21,871 nt of DNA. It comes from Actinomycetota bacterium (GTDB taxonomy: Bacteria > Actinomycetota > Actinomycetes > Nanopelagicales > Nanopelagicaceae). Made by a program: the position numbers and the translations under genes. Below are positions 1 through 7,277 of the stretch, one piece after another; positions within the stretch are counted from its first letter, which is position 1, and each line of letters begins with the position of its first letter. The stretch spans positions 1-21,871 of the forward strand of contig CANCGX010000015.1 of NCBI GenBank assembly GCA_947377725.1, in the 5' to 3' direction. Below the pieces are notes generated by a model that was given only the letters and a program-made list of their open reading frames with translations, had not been told where the DNA came from and did no database searches.

Positions 1-1
1 T

Positions 2-1261
2 GTGGTCATGTTCCTGGCTGGAGTTCTCTTACTTCTAAATAGGCATAAGGAAGCATTCGTTGGAACTCCATCTATTTCCGACATCGCTACTACGGTTTTA
101 CTTGGATTCGTGGGTATTTCTGGACCATTGCAGTTCGTGAGTGAACGTATGTCGGATATCGTTTCAACAACACTTCCTATTCTTGGATTCTTTATTCTCG
201 TCGTGCCGTTTGCAATGTTCTTCCGTCGTGTTAAGCCAATTGATGTCATGAGTGAAGATGAGTGCGCATTGGTAAAAAAACTTATTGCGCATGATGGAGA
301 TCAAGATTCTCTCGGATATTTTGCGACGCGAAGAGATAAGAATGTAATTTGGAGCCCAAACAAAAAAGCAGGTATTGCCTATCGCGTTCAGAGCGGAGTG
401 ATGCTTGCAAGTGGGGATCCTTTCGGGGAATTTAGTTTGTGGCCCGACGCCATTGATGCGTTCTTAGAAGAAGCTCGTAGGCACGCATGGACGCCGGCAG
501 TTATGGGAGCAAGTGATCGTGGAGGCGAAGTTTGGGTTGAGAAAGCAGATCTCCTGGCAATTGATATTGGAGATGAGGCGCTTATTAATGTTCAAACTTT
601 TACTTTAGAAGGTCGTCCCATGGGCAACGTTCGACATATGGTTAATCGGATTGGTCGAAAAGGTTATTCAGCCGCTACTTGCCGTTGGCGTGAGCTTGAT
701 GAGCAAACTAAATCAGAGCTACGAATATTGGCAAAGAAGTGGCGTTACGGAGTGCCCGAGCGCGGCTTCTCAATGTCCATGGATCGTTTTGGTGATGATT
801 CTGATGGTGATGCATTCATTACTATTACAAGACAAGAAGGCGTAATCAAAGGTCTTCTTTATTTTGTCCCGTGGTCAACACACAGCCTCTCGCTTGATCG
901 CATGCAACGTGAACGTGATGCTGATTCTGGTGTGAACGAATTAATGATTGTTACCTCTGTTGAATACGCGAAAGAACATGGTTATAAATATATTTCCTTG
1001 AACTTCGCAGCCTTTCGGTCTCTCTTTGAGCGCGCAGATAAAATAAGCGCGGGTCCAATCACGCGTGGCACACGCAATTTCATTCGATTCTTATCGAACT
1101 TCTTCCAGGTGGAATCGCTTTACAGATTTAATGCGAAATTCGACCCGGAATGGCAGACCAGATACGTCCTGTATCCAAAACCAAGAGACCTGCCTTCTGT
1201 TACATGGGCAGCTCTACGCGCAGAGAAATTCATTTCAAGCTTCCGCAGCCACGCAATCTAG
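2..1261 (+). CDS. MprF-like phosphatidylglycerol lysyltransferase, DUF2156 domain (5' partial)
   Basis: This is the C-terminal part of a membrane protein whose reading frame is open to the window edge, so the true start lies upstream. Three hydrophobic segments (about residues 1-13, 28-46 and 55-74 of the visible part) are followed by a soluble domain of about 340 residues typical of DUF2156, the GNAT-like catalytic domain of MprF/LysX proteins. These transfer an amino acid from aminoacyl-tRNA to phosphatidylglycerol at the inner leaflet of the membrane. Family-like stretches are GRPMGNVRHMVNRIGRKGY (about residues 202-220) and the NELMI...YISLNFAAFR region near residues 313-340. Unlike mycobacterial LysX, no lysyl-tRNA synthetase domain follows: the protein ends shortly after the YPKPRDLP segment. 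guaB1 follows 37 bp downstream on the same strand. The transferred amino acid cannot be told from sequence. Confidence 0.8.
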   Translation: MVMFLAGVLLLLNRHKEAFVGTPSISDIATTVLLGFVGISGPLQFVSERMSDIVSTTLPILGFFILVVPFAMFFRRVKPIDVMSEDECALVKKLIAHDGDQDSLGYFATRRDKNVIWSPNKKAGIAYRVQSGVMLASGDPFGEFSLWPDAIDAFLEEARRHAWTPAVMGASDRGGEVWVEKADLLAIDIGDEALINVQTFTLEGRPMGNVRHMVNRIGRKGYSAATCRWRELDEQTKSELRILAKKWRYGVPERGFSMSMDRFGDDSDGDAFITITRQEGVIKGLLYFVPWSTHSLSLDRMQRERDADSGVNELMIVTSVEYAKEHGYKYISLNFAAFRSLFERADKISAGPITRGTRNFIRFLSNFFQVESLYRFNAKFDPEWQTRYVLYPKPRDLPSVTWAALRAEKFISSFRSHAI

Positions 1262-1286
1262 GAGCGGAAGGGGAAATTCAAGCGTA

Positions 1287-1298
1287 TAGTTTGGCCAC
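1287..1298 (+). promoter_or_regulatory. Putative -10 box for a leaderless guaB1 mRNA
   Basis: TAGTTT at 1287-1292 fits TANNNT and is followed by 6 nt (GGCCAC) and the GTG start at 1299. No Shine-Dalgarno lies in the usual window; the nearest purine run (1261-1274) is too far upstream. No convincing -35 box is seen. This is one of six such arrangements in the window. Confidence 0.5.
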
Positions 1299-2735
1299 GT
1301 GCGATTCCTAAATAACCCAGCTTTCGACTTGACCTATGACGACGTATTCATGGTGCCAAGCAATTCAGATATATCTAGCCGAATGGATGTCGATTTATCT
1401 TCGACAGACGGCACCGGAACCACTATTCCTATAGTCGTAGCAAATATGACTGCAATCTCCGGACGCAGAATGGCTGAAACTGTTGCGCGCCGCGGTGGCA
1501 TCGCTGTAATCCCACAAGATATTCCGATTCAAATTATTACTGATGTTATTACTTGGGTTAAAACTCGCCATCCATTTTTTGATACACCTGTCACGCTTGC
1601 TCCTCACGAAACTGTTGCAGATGCCATAGATCTCATTACAAAACGAGCACATGGCGCACTCATCGTTATCGAAGATGGGAAACCGGTTGGAATCGTTACA
1701 GAAGCAGATTTGGAGAAAGTAGATCGCTTCACTCAAGTGCATGTTGTAATGAGCAGAGATTTGGTTTCGCTTAAATCCGATGTTACTCCGCATGAAGCAT
1801 TTGATTTTCTCAATACCCACCGACGTCGCCTTGCGCCGGTTGTGGATGCGAACGGAAAATTAGTTGGAATCTTGACGAAGACAGGAGCTCTCCGAGCAAC
1901 TCTTTACTCTCCTGCTCTAGATGCAGATGGCAAATTGAGAATTGCTGCGGCTGTTGGAATCAATGGAGATGTCGCTGGAAAAGCTCAGGCGCTTCTTGAT
2001 GCAGGCGCTGATGTTCTTGTTGTTGATACCGCGCATGGACATCAATCAAAAATGATTGAAGCACTAAAAACAATACGTGCTTTGAACCCTAAAGTCCCAC
2101 TTGTTGCTGGAAACATTGTTACCGCAGAAGGTGTAAAAGATTTGATTGAAGCAGGAGCTGACATCATTAAAGTAGGAGTTGGACCTGGAGCTATGTGCAC
2201 AACGCGCATGCAGACTGGTGTCGGTCGTCCACAATTTAGCGCGGTTCTTGAATGTGCAATGGAAGCTAAGAAGTATGGCAAGACAGTTTGGGCCGACGGA
2301 GGAGTTCGACATCCTCGCGATGTAGCTCTGGCTCTTGCTGCTGGCGCTTCTCAAGTAATGATTGGTTCGTGGTTCGCAGGAACTCTCGAATCTCCAAGTG
2401 ATCTCAATCGGGATTCAAATGGCCGTCTTTATAAGGAATCTTTCGGAATGGCTTCTGCTCGCGCAGTGGCAGCGCGAACAGCAGGCGAAGGGGCTTTTGA
2501 TCGAGCCAGAAAAGCTCTTTTTGAAGAAGGCATCTCTTCATCGCGCATGTACATCAATCCTGAACGTCCAGGTGTTGAAGATTTGCTCGATGAAATTATT
2601 GCTGGAGTTAGATCTTCCTGCACATACGCAGGAGCGAGGAGCTTGGCAGAATTTAATGAGAAAGCAGTTGTTGGTATCCAATCTGCTTCTGGTTATGCAG
2701 AAGGCCGTCCGCTCTTTCAGTCTTGGACAAAATAA
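1299..2735 (+). CDS. guaB1: GuaB1 family IMP dehydrogenase/GMP reductase-related protein
   Basis: A 478-aa enzyme of the IMPDH/GMP reductase family. The N-terminus (LTYDDVFMVPSNSD, residues 11-24) and the VVANMTAISGRRMAE block begin the TIM barrel. Two CBS motifs are inserted at about residues 95-205. The catalytic loop GVGPGAMCTTRMQTGVGRPQ (residues 293-311) carries the nucleophilic Cys300. This loop and the C-terminal FGMASARAV region are typical of the actinobacterial GuaB1 group, not of canonical GuaB (which has GSICTTR). The mycobacterial GuaB1 has been reported to be a GMP reductase returning GMP to IMP, regulated through its CBS domains. That activity is inferred here. The GTG start at 1299 is supported by the conserved N-terminus and by a -10 box 6 nt upstream. 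The stop faces a leftward gene 12 bp away, with no terminator between them. Confidence 0.9.
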   Translation: MRFLNNPAFDLTYDDVFMVPSNSDISSRMDVDLSSTDGTGTTIPIVVANMTAISGRRMAETVARRGGIAVIPQDIPIQIITDVITWVKTRHPFFDTPVTLAPHETVADAIDLITKRAHGALIVIEDGKPVGIVTEADLEKVDRFTQVHVVMSRDLVSLKSDVTPHEAFDFLNTHRRRLAPVVDANGKLVGILTKTGALRATLYSPALDADGKLRIAAAVGINGDVAGKAQALLDAGADVLVVDTAHGHQSKMIEALKTIRALNPKVPLVAGNIVTAEGVKDLIEAGADIIKVGVGPGAMCTTRMQTGVGRPQFSAVLECAMEAKKYGKTVWADGGVRHPRDVALALAAGASQVMIGSWFAGTLESPSDLNRDSNGRLYKESFGMASARAVAARTAGEGAFDRARKALFEEGISSSRMYINPERPGVEDLLDEIIAGVRSSCTYAGARSLAEFNEKAVVGIQSASGYAEGRPLFQSWTK

Positions 2736-2747
2736 GGCTAAATAAAA

Positions 2748-2984
2748 CTAATCCACTTCACGAGGTGGGTCCATCGAGTCATCAAATGGTTCTCTTGGCT
2801 GCGATAATTTCCAGTACATATAAAAGAGGAATAACGCGAAAAAGGGCCACTCAAGGACATAAAGCCAACTTCGGTCATTTCCACCCAACGCACGATCAAA
2901 TTGCAAGAGTCCCATTGCGATGCATACGGGAATGCCGAGTAGTAACCATTTCCGTTTAGGTTCTTGGTCTGGAGAGTTACTCAT
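2748..2984 (-). CDS. Small two-TM membrane protein coupled to ctaG (unknown function)
   Basis: A 78-aa protein that I do not recognise. It has a short charged N-terminus, two hydrophobic segments (about residues 12-28 and 41-59, the second rich in Trp, Phe and Tyr) and an acidic, proline-containing tail. Its ATG overlaps the last 8 nt of ctaG (2977-2984). A GAGGAAG Shine-Dalgarno lies inside the end of ctaG, 3 nt before the ATG, so the two genes are probably translated in a coupled way. The oppositely oriented frame over this stretch has no membrane or domain character. Position beside ctaG and an oxidase operon suggests a role in oxidase assembly or stability, but this rests on context only. 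Confidence 0.75.
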   Translation of the reverse strand: MSNSPDQEPKRKWLLLGIPVCIAMGLLQFDRALGGNDRSWLYVLEWPFFALFLFYMYWKLSQPREPFDDSMDPPREVD

Positions 2985-3717
2985 CTTCTTCCTCAGCTAA
3001 TTTTGCTTCGTTTATAAACCAATCTCTTGCTGCCAACACAATCCAGACTGTATCAATCATCATTCCCATAGCCCACATAATTGCGCCACCAGCATGCTGC
3101 TCTTTCAAGCCAGTTGCTTGCGAAATTGAATCTGGTAACGAATGCACCATTCGGTTTCCTGAATAGAGAAAGAATCCTGTCATCGTCTCAGGAAGCATCA
3201 TGGCAAAAAGTGAGATAACGCGCGTGGAGTAAGGAACGTGAAACGGTTGAGGATTACCTTCCATCACCGAGTAGTAGTAAATCGTTCCTGAAAAAATAAA
3301 TAGCACGAGTTCAAGGGAGTGCACATTTGAATTTCGCATCCCAGCATTTGCGAGAGGTGAAAAATGAGTTGCAATCAGCGTTGCTAGGAAAATTGAGAAC
3401 CCAACTTCTGGCTTCAATAGATAACGAATGAGTCCCTTATCAATCCGGAATATCTTGAAAGGTGAGCCGAGCACGATGAGGGGTGATATCAGCATCATGA
3501 GCGAGATGTGCTGGATCATGTGGAAAGTAAAATTATGAGTCGCGATGTGGGGCACTGGGCCGACAAGAACGATGGCAGATAACGAAAGCGCCAGCACAAA
3601 TAGCAGTTGACGGGGTTTTGCGATTCCGTAGACCAAAGGTTTAGCCAAAAAATAACGATATCCAATAAGAATCAAGGTCGTTGCAAAAAAGAGATCCCAC
3701 GCGATATTGAGCTTCAT
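2977..3717 (-). CDS. ctaG: Cytochrome c oxidase assembly protein, caa3-type CtaG family
   Basis: A 246-aa polytopic membrane protein with about six to seven hydrophobic segments. It matches the caa3_CtaG family (PF09678) in its conserved elements: histidines at H57, H61, H66 and H70 around FTFHMIQH, a second His-containing helix near H118, and the motif EQHAGGAIMWAMGMM (residues 206-220). Family members support maturation of heme-copper oxidases, presumably CuB/CuA insertion. They differ from the Cox11-type CtaG despite the shared name. The ATG at 3717 is preceded by AGGGG with 4 nt spacing. It is transcribed away from the oxidase operon (starting at 3887), across a 169-bp divergent spacer, and is followed by an overlapping small membrane gene. 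Confidence 0.88.
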   Translation of the reverse strand: MKLNIAWDLFFATTLILIGYRYFLAKPLVYGIAKPRQLLFVLALSLSAIVLVGPVPHIATHNFTFHMIQHISLMMLISPLIVLGSPFKIFRIDKGLIRYLLKPEVGFSIFLATLIATHFSPLANAGMRNSNVHSLELVLFIFSGTIYYYSVMEGNPQPFHVPYSTRVISLFAMMLPETMTGFFLYSGNRMVHSLPDSISQATGLKEQHAGGAIMWAMGMMIDTVWIVLAARDWFINEAKLAEEEDE

Positions 3718-3752
3718 CTCACCCCTAATTCATCACCGAATCGTTATCGTTT

Positions 3753-3819
3753 TCACAGTCACTCTGACTTCCTTAAGCCTACTCACAGGCGTAGGCTCTC
3801 GCGGTGACCTGCTTCACAG
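3753..3819. promoter_or_regulatory. Divergent control region with three TCACAG repeats and an inverted repeat
   Basis: The 169-bp spacer between ctaG and the oxidase operon holds TCACAG at 3753-3758, 3783-3788 and 3814-3819 (spacing 30 and 31 nt). An inverted repeat AGCCTAC-N8-GTAGGCT lies at 3776-3797. The repeat places a TAGGCT (-10-like, TANNNT) on each strand. The pattern could be an operator shared by the two divergent units; no known regulator site was recognised. Confidence 0.35.
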
Positions 3820-3886
3820 AAATGACTGCTAATGACAAAAGTTTTTGTAGTCATTCCCTCACTAATGAAAACGGAAAGAAGGAATA

Positions 3887-4618
3887 GTGGAAACCACCAC
3901 TTCAACAAGTTCAAGTAAGCGCCTGATCAGCGCACTTGTTTTTGTCGTTCTTGGTGTTGCTGTAGTTGGAACTGTTGGATTTACGTTGCATACATTGAGC
4001 GCAGATCCGCAAAAACCACTCTATGCAACTAAGAGCTCCGAAACAATTGTTATTGATGGCAAGAGTTACCCAAAAGCTTCAGCAGTTCTCGGCGTATATC
4101 CCGATAAAGAAACAGCCGCGAAGCATGGGTACACCGCCAACAAGCATGATTACGTTCAATATGGACCCTCATCACACCTGGTTCTTCCAGCCCATACTTA
4201 CGTGACCATGACAATTCATGCGTATGACGGTGGTGAAGAACTCAACAATCCATATTTTGGAAAAGTTGTTGGAACAATTGGTGGAACTATGAATGTTGAT
4301 GGCGTGGATGTAAACAGTCTTCCTTCAACTGGAGTTCAACATACGTGGACATTGCATGGCATTCCTTCTAGTTCACAAGATCCACTTTTCGTAAACGTTC
4401 CTCTCCCAATCGTAGAAGAAGGCGACAAGGGATTTCTCCCTACGCAAGATCCTGGAACAAACTTTGAAGGTCACACCGTGACTTTCTCCTTCATCACTGG
4501 CGGCGCTGGTGACTATGTATGGAACTGCGAATACCCATGTGGTGACGGTTCATACGCGAAATTCGGAGCAGCAATGAGCGCTTATGGATATATGTCCGGA
4601 AAGGTAACGGTCGCATAA
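3887..4618 (+). CDS. Membrane-anchored cupredoxin-like protein heading the oxidase operon
   Basis: A 243-aa protein with one N-terminal membrane anchor or uncleaved signal (about residues 13-36) and an extracytoplasmic domain rich in beta-type sequence. Likely copper ligands are His152 and His157 (HTWTLHGIP), Cys214 and Cys218 (WNCEYPCGDGS) and Met230 or Met236 near the C-terminus. This His...Cys...Met order is that of cupredoxins. The C-x3-CG spacing resembles the CuA motif of oxidase subunit II, but the His and Met at the usual CuA positions are missing. The GTG start at 3887 has a strong purine-rich SD (GGAAAGAAGGAA, 3873-3884). The stop overlaps the subunit II ATG by 1 nt (TAATG), so it is co-translated with the oxidase. 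A role as electron donor or extra oxidase subunit is inferred. Confidence 0.75.
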   Translation: METTTSTSSSKRLISALVFVVLGVAVVGTVGFTLHTLSADPQKPLYATKSSETIVIDGKSYPKASAVLGVYPDKETAAKHGYTANKHDYVQYGPSSHLVLPAHTYVTMTIHAYDGGEELNNPYFGKVVGTIGGTMNVDGVDVNSLPSTGVQHTWTLHGIPSSSQDPLFVNVPLPIVEEGDKGFLPTQDPGTNFEGHTVTFSFITGGAGDYVWNCEYPCGDGSYAKFGAAMSAYGYMSGKVTVA

Positions 4619-5415
4619 TGTCTGATAACACTCAGCACGAAGAAGAATTATCTCCAACACCTGGACAACGCGTAAGCAATCTCTTTAAGAGAAACGATGT
4701 CCGTCGCACTACTGTCTTCACATTCTTGTGGACAGCACTATTTGTAATTCTTGGTCTGTACATTTATCCAAAATTCATGCCAGAAGTTATGAGCGTTGAC
4801 ATGAAGGCAATGGAAAGAATCATGGTTGCGTTCACTGTGATCTCAGCTCCTATTGCTGGTCTTGTACTTGGAATTACAACTCAAGCACTCACAAATCGTC
4901 ACACAGGCAATACGCCACCTCCAGATGGGCCGGCTGTTAGAACCAATGGCCCCGTCGTGGTGGTCTGGTCTGTTGTTTCAGGTCTATTTTGCCTAATCGC
5001 AGTGGTGTGGGGATTGGTAGAACTTAATACTTTTGCAAACGCAGCAACTGTCGACGAGCGAACAGCATTGCATGTTGAAGTTGTTGGATCACAATGGGTT
5101 TGGTCCTTTAAATATCCTGAACTAGGGGTTGAATCTGACAAGCTCATGCTTCCGGTTGATCGACCAGTTACTTTTGACATTACATCTGCCGACGTGAATC
5201 ACTCTTTCTGGCCCCTTCAACTTGGCATAAAGATTGATGCAAACAGATTACAAACCACCCACATCAACACCACCCCAACAAAACTTGGGCGTCTTGATGT
5301 GAAGTGCGCAGAGCTCTGCGGGCTTTATCACGCATATATGGAAACCAGCGGTGAAGTTATGACTTCTGATGACTTCAATAACTGGGTTACATCAAATGGA
5401 GGTCACGTAGCATGA
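4618..5415 (+). CDS. ctaC: Cytochrome c oxidase subunit II (CuA)
   Basis: A 265-aa subunit II with a complete CuA site: His195 (DVNHSFWPLQLG), Cys230, Glu232, Cys234, His238 and Met241 in CAELCGLYHAYM. Glu232 is also the subunit II ligand of the non-redox Mg site. VGSQWVWSFKYP (about residues 156-167) is the conserved aromatic electron-entry region. Three hydrophobic segments are seen (about 33-51, 67-90 and 113-135), one more than the usual two, and there is no lipoprotein cysteine. No cytochrome c domain is fused, so it is not caa3 in the strict sense. It overlaps the upstream cupredoxin by 1 nt and ctaD by 4 nt (ATGA). It acts at the outer face of the membrane, accepting electrons and passing them to subunit I. 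Confidence 0.93.
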   Translation: MSDNTQHEEELSPTPGQRVSNLFKRNDVRRTTVFTFLWTALFVILGLYIYPKFMPEVMSVDMKAMERIMVAFTVISAPIAGLVLGITTQALTNRHTGNTPPPDGPAVRTNGPVVVVWSVVSGLFCLIAVVWGLVELNTFANAATVDERTALHVEVVGSQWVWSFKYPELGVESDKLMLPVDRPVTFDITSADVNHSFWPLQLGIKIDANRLQTTHINTTPTKLGRLDVKCAELCGLYHAYMETSGEVMTSDDFNNWVTSNGGHVA

Positions 5416-7277
5416 CAACACTTCACAGCACCTCGACACATTCACGACCAATTCCCAATCCAGCAAAGAGTTTGATTACCAAACTCAACATGGGTACGGG
5501 AGTTGTGGTTGGAGTTATATTCGCATTTGCAACTTATTTTGCATTTCGTCCAGCAGCAGATGCTTCTGGGTTTTATAACCAACAGAATAAAGCGCTTCTT
5601 GGAGCAATGCTCATGTGGAGCGTTGGTTTCCTTATCGGTATTGGTGCATTCATTGGACCTTTCCGTTGGTTGATTGGAAAAGATCTCACGGCTGAAGAAC
5701 AGCTTTACCTCGCCGGGGACGGTCAGGGCATCAAGCGCTACTTCAAATATTGCACCGACCACAAAGTTGTTGGTATCCAATATTTAGTTGGTGTCACGAC
5801 CATGCTTGCTGTTGGTGGCGGTATGGCGATGATGATTCGTACAAGCCTTGCGGTTCCAGGCGGACATTTCATTGGTGCAACCATCTACAACTCACTTGTG
5901 GGTCTCCATGGAATCACAATGATTGTCGCAATGATTATCGTCGCAACCGGACCTTTCGGTAACTACATCATGCCAATCATGATTGGTGCTCGAGATATGG
6001 CTTTTCCTCGACTCAACGCACTCTCTTGGTGGGTTCTTTTCACCGCAATTCCAGTGCTCTGTAGCGCTTGGTTCCTAGGTGGAATTCCAACAGGCTGGAC
6101 TGCTTATGCACCTTTAAGCATCCAAGCAGGTCCAGGAATGAACTCATTTATCGGCACTATTTTGATCTTTGCAGTTTCTACAGCTGTCGCTGGTATGAAC
6201 ATCACTGCAACCGTTATTGCAATGCGCGCGAAAGGAATGAAGTGGAATCGTGTTCCAATTTTCGTAATTGGCGCAACGATGTCAGTCGCGCTTGCTATTC
6301 CAGCTTTCCCAACATTTATGTTGGCAATGGTTCAAACCGCAACTGATCGTGTATTTAATACTGGTTTCTACGATGCAAACGTCGGTGGAAGCGGTTGGCT
6401 CTACGCTCACCTCTTCTGGATCATGGGTCATCCTGAGGTTTATGTAATTCTGCTTCCTGGAATTGCAATCCTCATGGAAATTGCACCTGTATTCGTTCGC
6501 AAGCCTTTGTTCTCATATAACGCGGCCATCATGGGCTTTGCCGGTATTGCTGGTCTTTCTGTTCTTGTTTGGGCTCACCATATGTACATTTCCGGATGGA
6601 CCCCAACCTTGAACGGACCTTTCATGGTCACTACGGAAATGATTTCGGTTCCTACCGGACTTCTCTTCCTGGTGATGCTTGGAACTATTTGGCGCGGTAA
6701 ACCGTGGATGAAATTACCGATGCTTGGACTTTTCGCAGTGATGTGGAATCTGCTCATTGGCGGAATCACCGGCATCTACTTGTCTGACGTTCCAGCTGAT
6801 AACTACTTGCATGGATCCATGTTTGTAACTGCGCACTTCCATTACACGCTAATGGGCGCAGCACTAACTGGCGCAGTTGCAGGTCTTGCATATTGGTTCC
6901 CAAAGATGACAGGACGCATGCTCAATGAACCTGCTGGATACATATCTTTCTGGTTCACCCAGATTGGTTTCCAAGTTTTGTTCCTTGGGATGTTTATTGC
7001 AGGCGCAGAAGGACAACCACGACGCGTTGTTAGCTTCGCTGCAATGTACAAATACACAAACATGATTAGCACTGCTGGTGCTTATCTTGTAGGTACTGGT
7101 TTCATCGTTCTTCTCTGGGCAGTTATTCACTCATGGCGTAAGGGCGTTATCGCTCCACAAAATCCATGGGGCGCAAAGACTCTCGAGTGGACTGTTCCTT
7201 ACCCTGTCCCACTAGAAAACTTCGATGAAGCTCCGATTATTACGAGCGATCCTTATGGTTATGGAAAGGGCAACTAA
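5412..7277 (+). CDS. ctaD: Cytochrome c oxidase subunit I, variant lacking the K-channel lysine
   Basis: A 621-aa heme-copper oxidase subunit I. Ligands and core residues are present: low-spin heme His166 and His477, high-spin heme His475, CuB ligands His340, His389 and His390, cross-linked Tyr344 and the HPEVY glutamate Glu342. D-channel positions Asn184, Asp195 and Asn202 (FGN, ARD, LNA) are kept. By motif alignment with bovine/Paracoccus enzymes, Lys of PTG-x-K is Leu418 (PTGLL), the Ser-His pair after HPEVY is Met355-Glu356, and the Mg-site Asp after LH is Gly468. Two extra hydrophobic segments (about 29-47 and 63-83) precede the usual first helix, which begins near DHKVVGIQY. The gene overlaps subunits II (4 nt) and III (1 nt). 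It reduces O2 to water in the membrane, and proton pumping may differ from the canonical enzyme. Confidence 0.93.
   Translation: MTTLHSTSTHSRPIPNPAKSLITKLNMGTGVVVGVIFAFATYFAFRPAADASGFYNQQNKALLGAMLMWSVGFLIGIGAFIGPFRWLIGKDLTAEEQLYLAGDGQGIKRYFKYCTDHKVVGIQYLVGVTTMLAVGGGMAMMIRTSLAVPGGHFIGATIYNSLVGLHGITMIVAMIIVATGPFGNYIMPIMIGARDMAFPRLNALSWWVLFTAIPVLCSAWFLGGIPTGWTAYAPLSIQAGPGMNSFIGTILIFAVSTAVAGMNITATVIAMRAKGMKWNRVPIFVIGATMSVALAIPAFPTFMLAMVQTATDRVFNTGFYDANVGGSGWLYAHLFWIMGHPEVYVILLPGIAILMEIAPVFVRKPLFSYNAAIMGFAGIAGLSVLVWAHHMYISGWTPTLNGPFMVTTEMISVPTGLLFLVMLGTIWRGKPWMKLPMLGLFAVMWNLLIGGITGIYLSDVPADNYLHGSMFVTAHFHYTLMGAALTGAVAGLAYWFPKMTGRMLNEPAGYISFWFTQIGFQVLFLGMFIAGAEGQPRRVVSFAAMYKYTNMISTAGAYLVGTGFIVLLWAVIHSWRKGVIAPQNPWGAKTLEWTVPYPVPLENFDEAPIITSDPYGYGKGN

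Noticed and set aside
1395..1820. 141-codon open frame antisense to guaB1
   Set aside because: It lies wholly inside a well-matched gene, its sequence has no domain or membrane character, and it has no start signals. It is a shadow of guaB1 codon use.
2723..2959. Rightward 78-codon frame after guaB1
   Set aside because: It overlaps the leftward two-TM gene, which has an SD, coupling to ctaG and clear membrane helices. The rightward frame has none of these.
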